Source: Allobosea sp. Root483D1 | GTDB taxonomy: Bacteria > Pseudomonadota > Alphaproteobacteria > Rhizobiales > Beijerinckiaceae | NCBI RefSeq assembly: GCF_001429505.1 | Contig: NZ_LMJW01000004.1 | Span: forward strand, 326,836 to 368,284 | Reading direction: 5' to 3' | Length of the DNA stretch: 41,449 bases | Shown: positions 18,372 through 26,313 of the stretch, in pieces | Position numbering within the stretch: position 1 is the first letter of the stretch | Layout: every line of letters begins with the position of its first letter | Translations under genes and position numbers: made by a program | Notes under the pieces: generated by a model | Database searches by the model: none | What the model was told of the DNA's origin: nothing | The model's input: the letters and a program-made list of their open reading frames with translations, nothing else

Positions 18372-18388
18372 TTTACACGTATTCTAAA
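18372..18388. promoter_or_regulatory. Irr/ICE-like iron-control box upstream of exbB
   Basis: The 17-bp sequence TTTACAC-GTA-TTCTAAA matches a TTTAGAA-N3-TTCTAAA palindrome, the form of the iron control element bound by Irr in Rhizobiales as I recall it. One arm is perfect and the other has 5 of 7 matches. It lies in an unusually AT-rich patch about 180 bp before exbB. Iron control of a TonB energy system is biologically expected. No experiment supports it here. Confidence 0.45.
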
Positions 18389-18425
18389 GTAACGCCTCCG
18401 CTGCCTTTGGTCCGGAACAGTTCAA

Positions 18426-19871
18426 CTATTCCGGGGACTTCCCTCGATCGCAGGGTTGCTTCACGGTCGCGCGAGCACCGCGCCGGGATTGAGGATGCCG
18501 AGCGGATCGAAAGCCTGCTTGACCCCTCGCATGAGCGCGAGCGCCTCCGGCTGGGCATGCAACGTCAGCGCCGGCCAGGCTACGGCCGATGCCGTGCTCG
18601 GCGGTGGGGCTGCCGCCGAAATCGCTGGTGATTGCGAAGACCTGCGCGTTCACGGCATGGCCGAGATCCGCGTGTCGCTCCGCCGGCGTCTCCCGTGGAA
18701 ACAGCAGGATGACATGGATGTTGCCGTCGCCGACATGGCCGACGAAGAGCGTCCTGGCCTCCGGGAAGCGCTCGGCGGCCATCGCCTCGACCGCGGCGAT
18801 GAAGGCCGGAACATCGGCGACCGCGACGCTGGTGTCGTGCGAGACGCTCAAGCCGGCGCGACGGTTCGCTTCCGCAACGGCAAAGCGCAGATGCCAGATC
18901 GCCTTGGCCTGCGCCTCGCTCTGCGGGATCGCCGCGTCCTGAAGCAGACCTTGTTCCAGTGCCGTTCCGAGCGTCTCGGTCAGCAATTCGCCTACCCGTC
19001 CAGACGCATCGCTGTCGGCGAGCTCGATGAAGACGTACCAGGAATGGCGGCGTTCGAGCGGCAGGGCCGTGCCGGGCACGAGATCGAGGGTGAGGCTCAT
19101 CTCGCCGTCGCACATCAGTTCGAAGCTGGAGATACGCTCGCCGGCCGCCTGTCGCAGCAGCGCAAGGAGTTGCAAGGCTTCCACCGGGCTCGCGAGGCCG
19201 CACAGCGCCGTCGCACTGACACGTGGTCTTGGGAAAAGCCTGAAGGTCGCCGCCGTCACGATCGCGAGCGTGCCTTCCGAGCCGATGACGAGCTCCCTTA
19301 GCGCATAGCCTGCATTGTCCTTGCGCAGCGGCCTAAGGCCATGGATCACGGCGCCATCGGCCCGGACATATTCGAGGCCGAGCACGAGATCACGCACCGT
19401 GCCGTAGCGGATGACATTGATGCCGCCGGCGTTGGTCGCGACCACCCCGCCGATCTGGCAGGAGCCCTCGCTGCCGAGGCTGAGCGGGAAGAGCCGGTCA
19501 TTGGCTGCGGCCGCCTGCTGGACATCGGCGAGGATGCAGCCGGCCTCGGCGGTGAGCGTGTCGCCTGCGCTGTCGATCGCCCTGATCCTGTTGAGGCGCG
19601 CCAGCGAGAGCACGACGGCTGCGCCCGAAGCATCCGGCGTCGCCCCGCCCGAGAGGCCGGTATTGCCGCCCTGCGGGACGACGGACGTACGGGTCGCCGT
19701 CGCCCAGCGCAGGATGGCCGAGACCTCCTCGACCGTGCGCGGGCGCAGCAAGGCGAGTGCTGCGCCCTGATGCTTGCCGCGCCAGTCGTTGAGATGCGGC
19801 GCCAGCACCTGCGGATCGGTGACGATGGCGGCCGGATCGAGCACGGCGCGAAGCGCGGCGAGGGAGCTCAT
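18426..19871 (-). CDS. FAD-linked oxidase / D-2-hydroxyacid dehydrogenase, frameshifted at its C-terminus
   Basis: This is a GlcD/D-2-hydroxyglutarate dehydrogenase-type flavoprotein. The FAD_binding_4 domain includes PQGGNTGLSGG, GSEGSCQIGGVVATNAGG and LVIGSEGTLAIVTAATFRLF, and the FAD-oxidase C domain includes FVGHVGDGNIH and the EHGIGR metal/active-site motif. The family C-terminus is missing in this frame. Between about 18561 and 18585 the expected ending resumes in another frame (ALALMRGVKQAFDPLG, then ILNPGAVLARP) and stops at 18461. One extra base would explain it. The protein as read has an unrelated 40-residue tail and may be impaired; sequencing error is possible. The start at 19871 lies just after the SDR stop. 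Confidence 0.8.
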   Translation of the reverse strand: MSSLAALRAVLDPAAIVTDPQVLAPHLNDWRGKHQGAALALLRPRTVEEVSAILRWATATRTSVVPQGGNTGLSGGATPDASGAAVVLSLARLNRIRAIDSAGDTLTAEAGCILADVQQAAAANDRLFPLSLGSEGSCQIGGVVATNAGGINVIRYGTVRDLVLGLEYVRADGAVIHGLRPLRKDNAGYALRELVIGSEGTLAIVTAATFRLFPRPRVSATALCGLASPVEALQLLALLRQAAGERISSFELMCDGEMSLTLDLVPGTALPLERRHSWYVFIELADSDASGRVGELLTETLGTALEQGLLQDAAIPQSEAQAKAIWHLRFAVAEANRRAGLSVSHDTSVAVADVPAFIAAVEAMAAERFPEARTLFVGHVGDGNIHVILLFPRETPAERHADLGHAVNAQVFAITSDFGGSPTAEHGIGRSLAGADVACPAGGARAHARGQAGFRSARHPQSRRGARATVKQPCDRGKSPE

Positions 19872-19875
19872 CGCC

Positions 19876-20640
19876 TCAGACCGTGCCGGCATCGACGATG
19901 AAGTTCTGGCCGGCGCACATGCGCGAGACATCGGAGCAGAGGAACAGCACCATCTGCGCGATGTCCTCCGGCAGGATCTCGCCCTTCAGCGCCTGCGCCG
20001 CCTGGTTGGCCGCGCCCTTCTCCGGCGTCCACCAATTGCTGCGCTGGCGCTCGGTCATCACCCAGCCGGGCGTGACGCAATTGACCCTGATGCCATCGGG
20101 ACCGAGCGCCCGCGCCAGCGAGCGGGTGAAGCCGATCACCGCCGATTTCGCCGTGGTGTAGGCGATCATGTGCGGCGAGCCCTTCATCCACGAGGTCGAG
20201 GACAGGTTGATGAGCGCGCCACCGCCGAGCCTGCGCATGTCCGGCGCCAGTGCCTGCGCCACGAACATCATCGGCCTGAGGTTCACGGCGAGGCGATCGT
20301 CCCAGTATTCCGGCGTCACCGCCTCGAAATCATGCCGTTCGTCATGGCCGGCATTGTTGACGCCGATGGCGAAGGGGCCGTGGATGGCGCAGGCCGCCGC
20401 GATCGCCGCTCGTGTCGCGGGGATGTCGCGCAAGTCGACGGCGTGGAAGGAGACCGAGCTGCCTGTGGCGGCGAGTGCCGTCGCCAACTGCTCGCCGCGC
20501 TCCGCGTCACGATCGAGGAAGGCGACCCTGGCGCCCTGCCGCACCAGCGCCTCGACGATGGCGCGGCCGATGCCGTCGGCCCCGCCGGTGACCAGCGCCG
20601 CCTTGCCGGAAAGATCGGGATAGCTGGCCTCGACCCTCAC
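19876..20640 (-). CDS. SDR family oxidoreductase
   Basis: This 254-residue SDR starts with GTG at 20640, sharing four bases (GTGA) with the stop of the IclR::SMP-30 gene. It has TGGADGIG as the cofactor motif, VNNAGHDER, a serine in INLSSTSW and the catalytic YTTAK, ending CAGQNFIVDAG. It resembles sugar dehydrogenases of pentose and hexose oxidation pathways. In this operon it is a candidate for the first step, oxidation of the sugar to a lactone that the SMP-30 domain would open. A longer reading from 20886 would overlap the upstream gene and is rejected. Confidence 0.9.
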   Translation of the reverse strand: MRVEASYPDLSGKAALVTGGADGIGRAIVEALVRQGARVAFLDRDAERGEQLATALAATGSSVSFHAVDLRDIPATRAAIAAACAIHGPFAIGVNNAGHDERHDFEAVTPEYWDDRLAVNLRPMMFVAQALAPDMRRLGGGALINLSSTSWMKGSPHMIAYTTAKSAVIGFTRSLARALGPDGIRVNCVTPGWVMTERQRSNWWTPEKGAANQAAQALKGEILPEDIAQMVLFLCSDVSRMCAGQNFIVDAGTV

Positions 20641-22385
20641 CCCCCGAACTCCGCTGCGGCCAAGCCGGGCGCGTCGACCGGCAAGGTGAAGAGCCCGCCC
20701 GAGAACGGCGCCTCGGCCAGCACGCGCGAGGGCAGGCGGATGCGCGCCGAGGTGATGAACAGCGTCTTCAGGTCCGGCCCGCCGAAGGCCAGGCTGGTCG
20801 GGCGCGGCACCGGCAGCCAGACCTCGCCGGCGAGCCGACCATCGGGCGCATAGCGGTGCAGGCACCAGCCGTCCCAGATCGCGCACCAGACGAAGCCCTC
20901 GGCGTCGACCGCGAGCCCATCCGGTCGCCCGGCGGCCTTGTCGATCTCGGCGAAGACGCGGCGATTGGCGAGCGTGCCGGCGGCCGCATCGAAGTCGTAG
21001 GCGTAAATCCGGCCATGGGCGGAATCGACGAAATAGAAGCTCCGCCCGTCCGGGCTCCAGTCGAGCCCGTTGGCGACGGTGAGACCGCTCTCGCGCCGCT
21101 GCCAGGAGAGATCAGGCGAAATCGCATAGAGCGCGCCGGAGGCGCGGCTGGCGTCGAGCCGCATCGTTCCGGCCCAGAGCCGGCCCTGCCGGTCGCATTT
21201 GCCGTCATTGAAGCGGTTGTCGGGGATGTCGGCTTCGGGGTCGGCGAGCGGCGTCAGCCGGCCACTGGCGAAGTCGAAGGCCTCCAGCCCCTCCTGCGTC
21301 AGCGTCACCAGCCCGCCGCCGCGGCGGCCGAGCACGGCGCTGACCAGGCGCGGTAGCATCACTTCCTCGTTATTTCCCGTCGCCGGGTCGAAGCGGTTGA
21401 CCGACGGCGCGAGGATGTCGACCCAGTAGAGCCGTTGCTCGCCGGCCGACCAGTATGGCCCCTCGGCGAGATGGGCGCCCCAGGGCAGGACGCATTGCAC
21501 GTTCGGATCGACGGGGCGCGCCGAGCGCGGCGCCGGGCTGATGTTCATCTGCGTCGCGCCGACATTGCCGGAGATCTGCCTGGCAGCCGCCATCAGGTCG
21601 CGGCCGGTGGTGTGCAGCCGCTCCCGAGTCAGGCGCGAGGACGGGCCGAACACGCCGATCGCGGCGACGGCGCGTCCGGTATGGTCGAAGATCGGCGCCG
21701 CGACCGAGGCGACGCCGGCGACGTGCTCCTCCTGCGAGACGGCGTAGCCGCGCGCCCGGGTCAGAGCGAGGTCGGCGGCGAGCGCCTCCTCCTCGGTGAT
21801 CGTCGTCTCGGTGAAACGCTCGAGCTTCAGCCGGTCGACGAGGGCGCGCTGCTCGTGCGGTTGGACGAAGGCGAGCAGGGCCTTGCCGCCGGCCGTGCAA
21901 TGCAGCGGCGCGCGCCGGCCGATCTCGATGCGGAAGCCGTAAGGGCCGCCACGGCTGCGCTGGTCGATATAAAGCACCTCGCCATTGTCGATGGCGCAGA
22001 GCGCAGCGGTCTCGCGTGTCTCCTCGGCGAGCCGGTCGAGCGCTGGCGCTCCCGCACCGCGCAAATCGAAGGATTCCCAGACGCGGTGGGCGAGCTCGAA
22101 CAGGCGGTGGCCGAGCCGGTAGGTGTTGTCGCTCTCCTCGTGCCGGATCAGGCGGAAGGTCAGGAGCGTGTTGAGCATGCGCGCCAGCGTGCCCTTGGGC
22201 AGGCCGGTCGCGACCTGCAGATCGCGGAAGCGCGGCGGCGCCGGCGCTTCGCCGATCACGTCGAGCAGATAGAGGCCCTTGGCGAGGGCAGCCGCGCCGG
22301 TCGGAACGTCGCGCTCGCCCGGCGTCAGGACGCGCGCTTCATCCGCACTTGCGCCGCTTCGCCGATCATGCGCTCGAAGGTCCAT
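20637..22385 (-). CDS. fusion of IclR-family regulator and SMP-30/gluconolactonase
   Basis: This is one 582-residue polypeptide with two full domains. Residues 28-92 form the IclR winged helix (VATGLPKGTLARMLNTLLTF is the recognition region), and about 95-275 the IclR effector domain (LYIDQRSRGGPYGFR, HCTAGGKALLAF, GVASVAAPIFD). From about residue 295 a complete SMP-30 beta-propeller follows. Its metal and catalytic positions are present: Glu308 (AEGPYW), Asn393/Asp394 (RFNDGK), Asn439 (VANGLDW) and Asp489 (PDGLAVD). The internal Met280 lacks a ribosome site, so the fusion is probably real. It begins 61 bp inside the preceding epimerase gene and overlaps the SDR by four bases. It probably binds DNA and hydrolyses or senses a lactone. 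Confidence 0.88.
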   Translation of the reverse strand: MDLRAHDRRSGASADEARVLTPGERDVPTGAAALAKGLYLLDVIGEAPAPPRFRDLQVATGLPKGTLARMLNTLLTFRLIRHEESDNTYRLGHRLFELAHRVWESFDLRGAGAPALDRLAEETRETAALCAIDNGEVLYIDQRSRGGPYGFRIEIGRRAPLHCTAGGKALLAFVQPHEQRALVDRLKLERFTETTITEEEALAADLALTRARGYAVSQEEHVAGVASVAAPIFDHTGRAVAAIGVFGPSSRLTRERLHTTGRDLMAAARQISGNVGATQMNISPAPRSARPVDPNVQCVLPWGAHLAEGPYWSAGEQRLYWVDILAPSVNRFDPATGNNEEVMLPRLVSAVLGRRGGGLVTLTQEGLEAFDFASGRLTPLADPEADIPDNRFNDGKCDRQGRLWAGTMRLDASRASGALYAISPDLSWQRRESGLTVANGLDWSPDGRSFYFVDSAHGRIYAYDFDAAAGTLANRRVFAEIDKAAGRPDGLAVDAEGFVWCAIWDGWCLHRYAPDGRLAGEVWLPVPRPTSLAFGGPDLKTLFITSARIRLPSRVLAEAPFSGGLFTLPVDAPGLAAAEFGG

Positions 22386-23308
22386 TGCGGCTCAAATCCC
22401 AGTTCGGTCCGGATCCTGGCGTTCGACGTCTCGTAGAAGACGCCGGCACCCGGCAGGTCGATGGTCTTCAACGGTAGTCCCGTCAACTCCGCCATCATCG
22501 GCAGCGCCGCGGCGAAGTCGACCGGCTCGGTCGCGCCGAGATTATAGGTGCGGCCCGCGGCGCGCTCGTCCGACAGCGCGAGCAGGATGCCGGCGACCAT
22601 GTCGCGTGTGTCGGTGATGTGCATGCGGAAGGGCCGGCCGACCTCGTTGCGCGACAGCACCAGCGCCTCAGCGCCGTCATCGATGGCGCGCAGGGCCGCC
22701 ACGGCCGCGGCGTTGCCGAAACCCTCCTGTTGCCGGATCTTCGGGTGCAGGAAAAAGCGTGGGCCTGAGAAGAAGCTGCCGGGGTCGAGCAGTTCGCTCG
22801 CATCCTGCGTATGCGAGAAGCGTAAGGTCGTCGCCGGCACGCCGCTCGTTCGCTCGAAGAAGCGCACCAGTTCCTCGCCGAGCAGCTTGCTCAACCCATA
22901 GGGCGAGCGCGGCTTCAAGGGATGGTCCTCGTCGATCGGCTGATAGTCCGGCACGTTCTCGGGATAGACCTCGCCTGAGGAGGCGAAGACGAGACGCTTT
23001 GGCTTGGCAGCGGCCGCCTCTTCCAACAGCACCCGCGTGCCCTCGACATTGGCGGTGAACAGTCGGTCGCGGTCGGCCGGCAGCCAGGACATGAAGGCGC
23101 CGAGATGCAGGATCGCCCCGATGCCCTGCACGGCCTCCTTCGCGGAGGCTCGGTCGTCGAAGCCGCCGAGCACCTCACGATAGGAGGGATGATCGATCCC
23201 GCTGGCGCGCAGATCAAAGCCGGTGACGCTGTGGCCTGCGTCGAGCAGTTCGCGGGCGACGCGCGAGCCGACGCGCCCGGCGCTGCCCGTGACCAGGATT
23301 GTGTTCAT
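22325..23308 (-). CDS. NAD-dependent epimerase/dehydratase family protein, possibly uronate-dehydrogenase-like
   Basis: This is a 327-residue extended SDR. The Rossmann motif is TGSAGRVG (residues 7-14). The catalytic set is Ser110/Ser111 (FASSGEVY), Tyr137 and Lys141 (SPYGLSK). It is related to UDP-glucose 4-epimerase, and the size would also suit uronate dehydrogenase, which oxidises hexuronates to aldarolactones, although that enzyme is usually about 265 residues. In this operon, next to an SMP-30 lactonase domain and an enolase-type dehydratase, a sugar or uronate dehydrogenase is a sensible role. It overlaps the ABC ATPase stop by four bases (ATGA). Confidence 0.85.
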   Translation of the reverse strand: MNTILVTGSAGRVGSRVARELLDAGHSVTGFDLRASGIDHPSYREVLGGFDDRASAKEAVQGIGAILHLGAFMSWLPADRDRLFTANVEGTRVLLEEAAAAKPKRLVFASSGEVYPENVPDYQPIDEDHPLKPRSPYGLSKLLGEELVRFFERTSGVPATTLRFSHTQDASELLDPGSFFSGPRFFLHPKIRQQEGFGNAAAVAALRAIDDGAEALVLSRNEVGRPFRMHITDTRDMVAGILLALSDERAAGRTYNLGATEPVDFAAALPMMAELTGLPLKTIDLPGAGVFYETSNARIRTELGFEPQWTFERMIGEAAQVRMKRAS

Positions 23309-24426
23309 CGGATCGCCTCGCCGCTGGCGGCATCGAAGACATGCAGTCGCGCCGGGTCGAAGGACAGCGTCAGTGTCACCTCGGGCGGCCTTGGATCGGG
23401 ATTAATCAGGCGCGCGATCAGCGAGGTCCGCCGCGACTCATCCTCGCCGCCGGAGCTCGCCTCGCGGCGGTGTTCCTCGGGCAGGTCGACATAGACATAT
23501 TGCTCGCTGCCGAGGCTCTCGATCAGTCGCGGGATTACCGTGAAGGAGACCTGTCCGGGGCCGGCGGCGATGTGCTCGGGCCGCAGGCCCACGACGATGT
23601 CCTTGCCGGCGAGCGTAGCGGCGTTCGCAACGGGCAGCTTCACGTCATGACCGAAGAGTTTGGCAGTGGTGCCGCTTGCCGTTGTCTCGACTTTTGCCTT
23701 GAGGAAGTTCATGCCGGGCGAGCCGATGAAACCGGCGACGAAGAGATTGGCCGGCTCGCGGAACATCACATCGGGTGAGGCGATCTGTTGGATCACGCCG
23801 TCCTTCATGATGACGATCCGGTCGGCCATCGTCATCGCCTCGGTCTGGTCGTGAGTGACGTAGATCGTGGTGACGCGCAGCCTTTTGTGCAGGGCGCTGA
23901 TCTCGGCGCGGGTGTGAACCCGCAATTTGGCGTCGAGATTGGAGAGCGGCTCGTCCATCAGGAAGGCCTGCGGCTCGCGCACGATGGCGCGGCCGAGCGC
24001 GACGCGCTGGCGCTGGCCGCCCGAGAGCGCCCGCGGCCGGCGCTCCAGGAGATGATCGATGCCGAGGATCTTGGCGGCGTCATTGACCCGCCGTTCGATC
24101 TCGGCTGGGTCGGTCCCGCGCATCTTCAGGCCGAAGCCCATGTTCTTGGCGACCGTCAAATGCGGGTAGAGCGCGTAGTTCTGGAAGACCATGGCGATGT
24201 CGCGATCGCCCGGCGCGAGGTCGGTGACATCGCGCTCGCCGATCGAGATCGTGCCGGAGGAGGCTTCTTCAAGTCCCGCGAGGATCTTCAGCATGGTCGA
24301 CTTGCCGCAGCCGGATGGGCCGACGAGGACGACGAATTCGCCATCGGCGATGTCGAGCGAGAACGCCTTGAGGACGGCGAGCCCGCCATAGGATTTGGTG
24401 ACGCTGTCGATACGGATTCCAGCCAT
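23305..24426 (-). CDS. CUT1 sugar ABC transporter ATP-binding protein, MalK/UgpC-like
   Basis: This 373-residue ATPase of the CUT1 class has Walker A GPSGCGKST, the Q-loop VFQNYALYPHLTV, the signature LSGGQRQRVALGRAI, Walker B AFLMDEPLSNLDAKLR and the switch histidine VTHDQTEAMT. These are followed by a C-terminal TOBE/MalK regulatory domain (about residues 240-373, VGLRPEHIAAG). It energises import of an unknown sugar or sugar acid with the two permeases and binding protein upstream. It is 10 bp from the preceding permease and overlaps the next gene. Confidence 0.94.
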   Translation of the reverse strand: MAGIRIDSVTKSYGGLAVLKAFSLDIADGEFVVLVGPSGCGKSTMLKILAGLEEASSGTISIGERDVTDLAPGDRDIAMVFQNYALYPHLTVAKNMGFGLKMRGTDPAEIERRVNDAAKILGIDHLLERRPRALSGGQRQRVALGRAIVREPQAFLMDEPLSNLDAKLRVHTRAEISALHKRLRVTTIYVTHDQTEAMTMADRIVIMKDGVIQQIASPDVMFREPANLFVAGFIGSPGMNFLKAKVETTASGTTAKLFGHDVKLPVANAATLAGKDIVVGLRPEHIAAGPGQVSFTVIPRLIESLGSEQYVYVDLPEEHRREASSGGEDESRRTSLIARLINPDPRPPEVTLTLSFDPARLHVFDAASGEAIR

Positions 24427-24436
24427 GCGGGTTCTC

Positions 24437-25267
24437 TTACTTCTCGGCCCCGGCCGTCAGGCCGCCGACGAGATAGCGTTCGAGGAAGAGGTAGATCGCG
24501 AGGATCGGCAGGGCGACGAGGATGGAGGCGGCGGAGATGTCGCTCCAGTTCGAGATGTACTCGCCCTTCATCGTGGTGATGCCGAGATTGGCGGTCCAGT
24601 TACCCTGGGCGTTGGTCAGGAACGTCCGGGCATAGGCATAGTCGGACCAGGACAAGACGAAGCCGTAGAGCGCCGTCGCCGCCAGCCCTGGCGCCGAGAC
24701 CGGCAGGATCACCCGGACCAGCGCGCCGAGCGGCGAGCAGCCATCGACCATCGCCGCCTGCTCGAGCTCGCGCGGGATCGTGTCGAAATAGCCCTTCAGC
24801 ATCCAGGTCGTGAACGGGATGATCAGCGTGGCGTGAGCCAGGATGATCGACCACAGGCTGCCGATCAGCTCGAGATTGCGGAAGATGCCGAAGAGCGGGA
24901 TCACCAGCAGCGTCGCCGGCAGCATCTTGGCGGTCAGGATGAACAGCCCGAGCGACTGGCCGCCGCGCACCCGAAAGCGCGACAGGCTGTAGCCGGCGAG
25001 GACCGAGACGACCATGGAAATGGTAACGGCCCCGATCGCCGCCAATGCCGAATTGCCGAGCCAGAGCAGGATCGGCCGCTCGGCCATGATCTGGCCGAAC
25101 ACCCCCCAGCGCGGCTCGGCTGGCCAGAAGCTCGGCGGCAATTGGCGAAGCTGGCTCGGCTCGGAAAGCGCGGTGACGACGAGCCAGTAGATCGGGAAGA
25201 CCAGGATGGCGCAGGTCAGGGCGACGCCGGCATAGAGCAGGGCGTGCTGCGTGGCTTTACGTCTCAT
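24437..25267 (-). CDS. CUT1 sugar ABC transporter permease, MalG-like
   Basis: This 276-residue permease has six predicted membrane helices and the cytoplasmic EAA loop ELEQAAMVDGCSPLGALVRVILP. TMLVIPLFGIFR-like and STAVISLV-like stretches are typical of MalG proteins. It pairs with the MalF-like permease encoded 10 bp upstream, and it is followed by the ATPase gene. The start ATG at 25267 begins MRRKATQHALLYAGV. Confidence 0.92.
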   Translation of the reverse strand: MRRKATQHALLYAGVALTCAILVFPIYWLVVTALSEPSQLRQLPPSFWPAEPRWGVFGQIMAERPILLWLGNSALAAIGAVTISMVVSVLAGYSLSRFRVRGGQSLGLFILTAKMLPATLLVIPLFGIFRNLELIGSLWSIILAHATLIIPFTTWMLKGYFDTIPRELEQAAMVDGCSPLGALVRVILPVSAPGLAATALYGFVLSWSDYAYARTFLTNAQGNWTANLGITTMKGEYISNWSDISAASILVALPILAIYLFLERYLVGGLTAGAEK

Positions 25268-25277
25268 CGCCGCCTCC

Positions 25278-26183
25278 TCAGATGTTGTCCGGCGCGCGGG
25301 CGATCATCAGCCGGCTCGCGATCACGCAGACGATCAGGGTGATGACACCGATGGCCGAGGCGTAGCCCATCTTGAAGAAGCCGAAGGCCTGCTCGTAGGT
25401 CATGATCGAGAGGCTCTGCGTCGCCTTCAGCGGGCCGCCGCCGGTCAAAACGTAGATGATCGAGAAATCGCGGAAGACCCAGAGCATCACCAGCACGAGC
25501 GTGACGCCGATCACCGGCATCAGCGAGGGAATGGTGATGTGGATGAGCCGTTGCCAAGCGCGAGCGCCGTCGACCTTGGCGGCATTGTAGAAATCCTCGG
25601 GGATCGACTGCAGCCCCGCCAGCATCATGATCGAGACGAAGGGATAGCCCTTCCAGATCATCACCGTGCAGACCACGGCGAAGGCCGCGTCCGGCGAGGA
25701 GAACCAGTTGATCGTCTGGTCGACCAAGCCGAGCCGGATGAAGAGCCAGTTCATCAGGCCGAAGGAGGAATCGAACAGCCAGGCGAAGATCACGACCGCG
25801 ATCACCTCCGGGATCGCCCAGGGCAGGGCGACGAGCAGGCGCGCCAGCGCCTGGCCTTTGAAGCGATTATTGACCAGCAGCGCCGTCGAGAGACCGAGCA
25901 GGAAGCAGAAGAAGGAGACGATGGTGACCAGCTTGAAGGTCACCCAGCAGGCGTACCAGAACTCCTCGGAGGCGAAGAGCCGCTCGTAATTTGCGGTGGT
26001 GAAGGGCCGGCGCGGCTGGTCGAGTCGGGCGATGTTGACGTTCTGGAAGGAAAGGTCGACCGAGACGAACAGCGGATAGACGATGATCAGCCCGATCAGC
26101 AGCACCGCCGGCGCCAGCAGCAGGTAGCCGAGCCAATGGCGGCGGCTGGGACGCGCGAGGTCGAGGAAGGCTAATCGGGGCAT
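25278..26183 (-). CDS. CUT1 sugar ABC transporter permease, MalF-like
   Basis: This 301-residue permease has an N-terminal helix (WLGYLLLAPAVLLIGLIIVYP), five more helices and the EAA loop DFYNAAKVDGARAWQRLIHITIP. It is the first permease of the pair, separated from the binding-protein gene by a 130-bp gap that holds a REP-like element. Inner membrane. Confidence 0.92.
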   Translation of the reverse strand: MPRLAFLDLARPSRRHWLGYLLLAPAVLLIGLIIVYPLFVSVDLSFQNVNIARLDQPRRPFTTANYERLFASEEFWYACWVTFKLVTIVSFFCFLLGLSTALLVNNRFKGQALARLLVALPWAIPEVIAVVIFAWLFDSSFGLMNWLFIRLGLVDQTINWFSSPDAAFAVVCTVMIWKGYPFVSIMMLAGLQSIPEDFYNAAKVDGARAWQRLIHITIPSLMPVIGVTLVLVMLWVFRDFSIIYVLTGGGPLKATQSLSIMTYEQAFGFFKMGYASAIGVITLIVCVIASRLMIARAPDNI

Positions 26184-26208
26184 GGGTCCGGCTTCCGGGT
26201 CCGAGCCC

Positions 26209-26302
26209 CGTCATTCTCGGGCGGCGCAAGGCGACGACCCGAGGATCTCGTGACGAGAGGGCTCTGGTTTCCGAGATGGCCGGGTCAAGCCCGGCCATGA
26301 CG
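26209..26302. repeat. REP-like multi-hairpin element between binding-protein and permease genes
   Basis: The outer arms CGTCAT (26209-26214) and ATGACG (26297-26302) enclose smaller stems: a CTCGGG/CCCGAG pair near 26216 and 26237, and a perfect 9-bp hairpin ATGGCCGGG / CCCGGCCAT (26276-26284 with 26290-26298). On the minus-strand transcript it follows the sugar-binding-protein stop by 11 bp. The CTCGGG and TCATTCTCGG words are shared with the element at 10384-10459. Confidence 0.82.
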
Positions 26303-26313
26303 AGTGGTGGGCC

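Noticed and set aside
19872..19931. Upstream in-frame extension of the FAD-linked oxidase to 19931
   Set aside because: It would overlap the SDR gene by more than 50 bp and the added residues do not look like the family; ATG 19871 directly follows the SDR stop.
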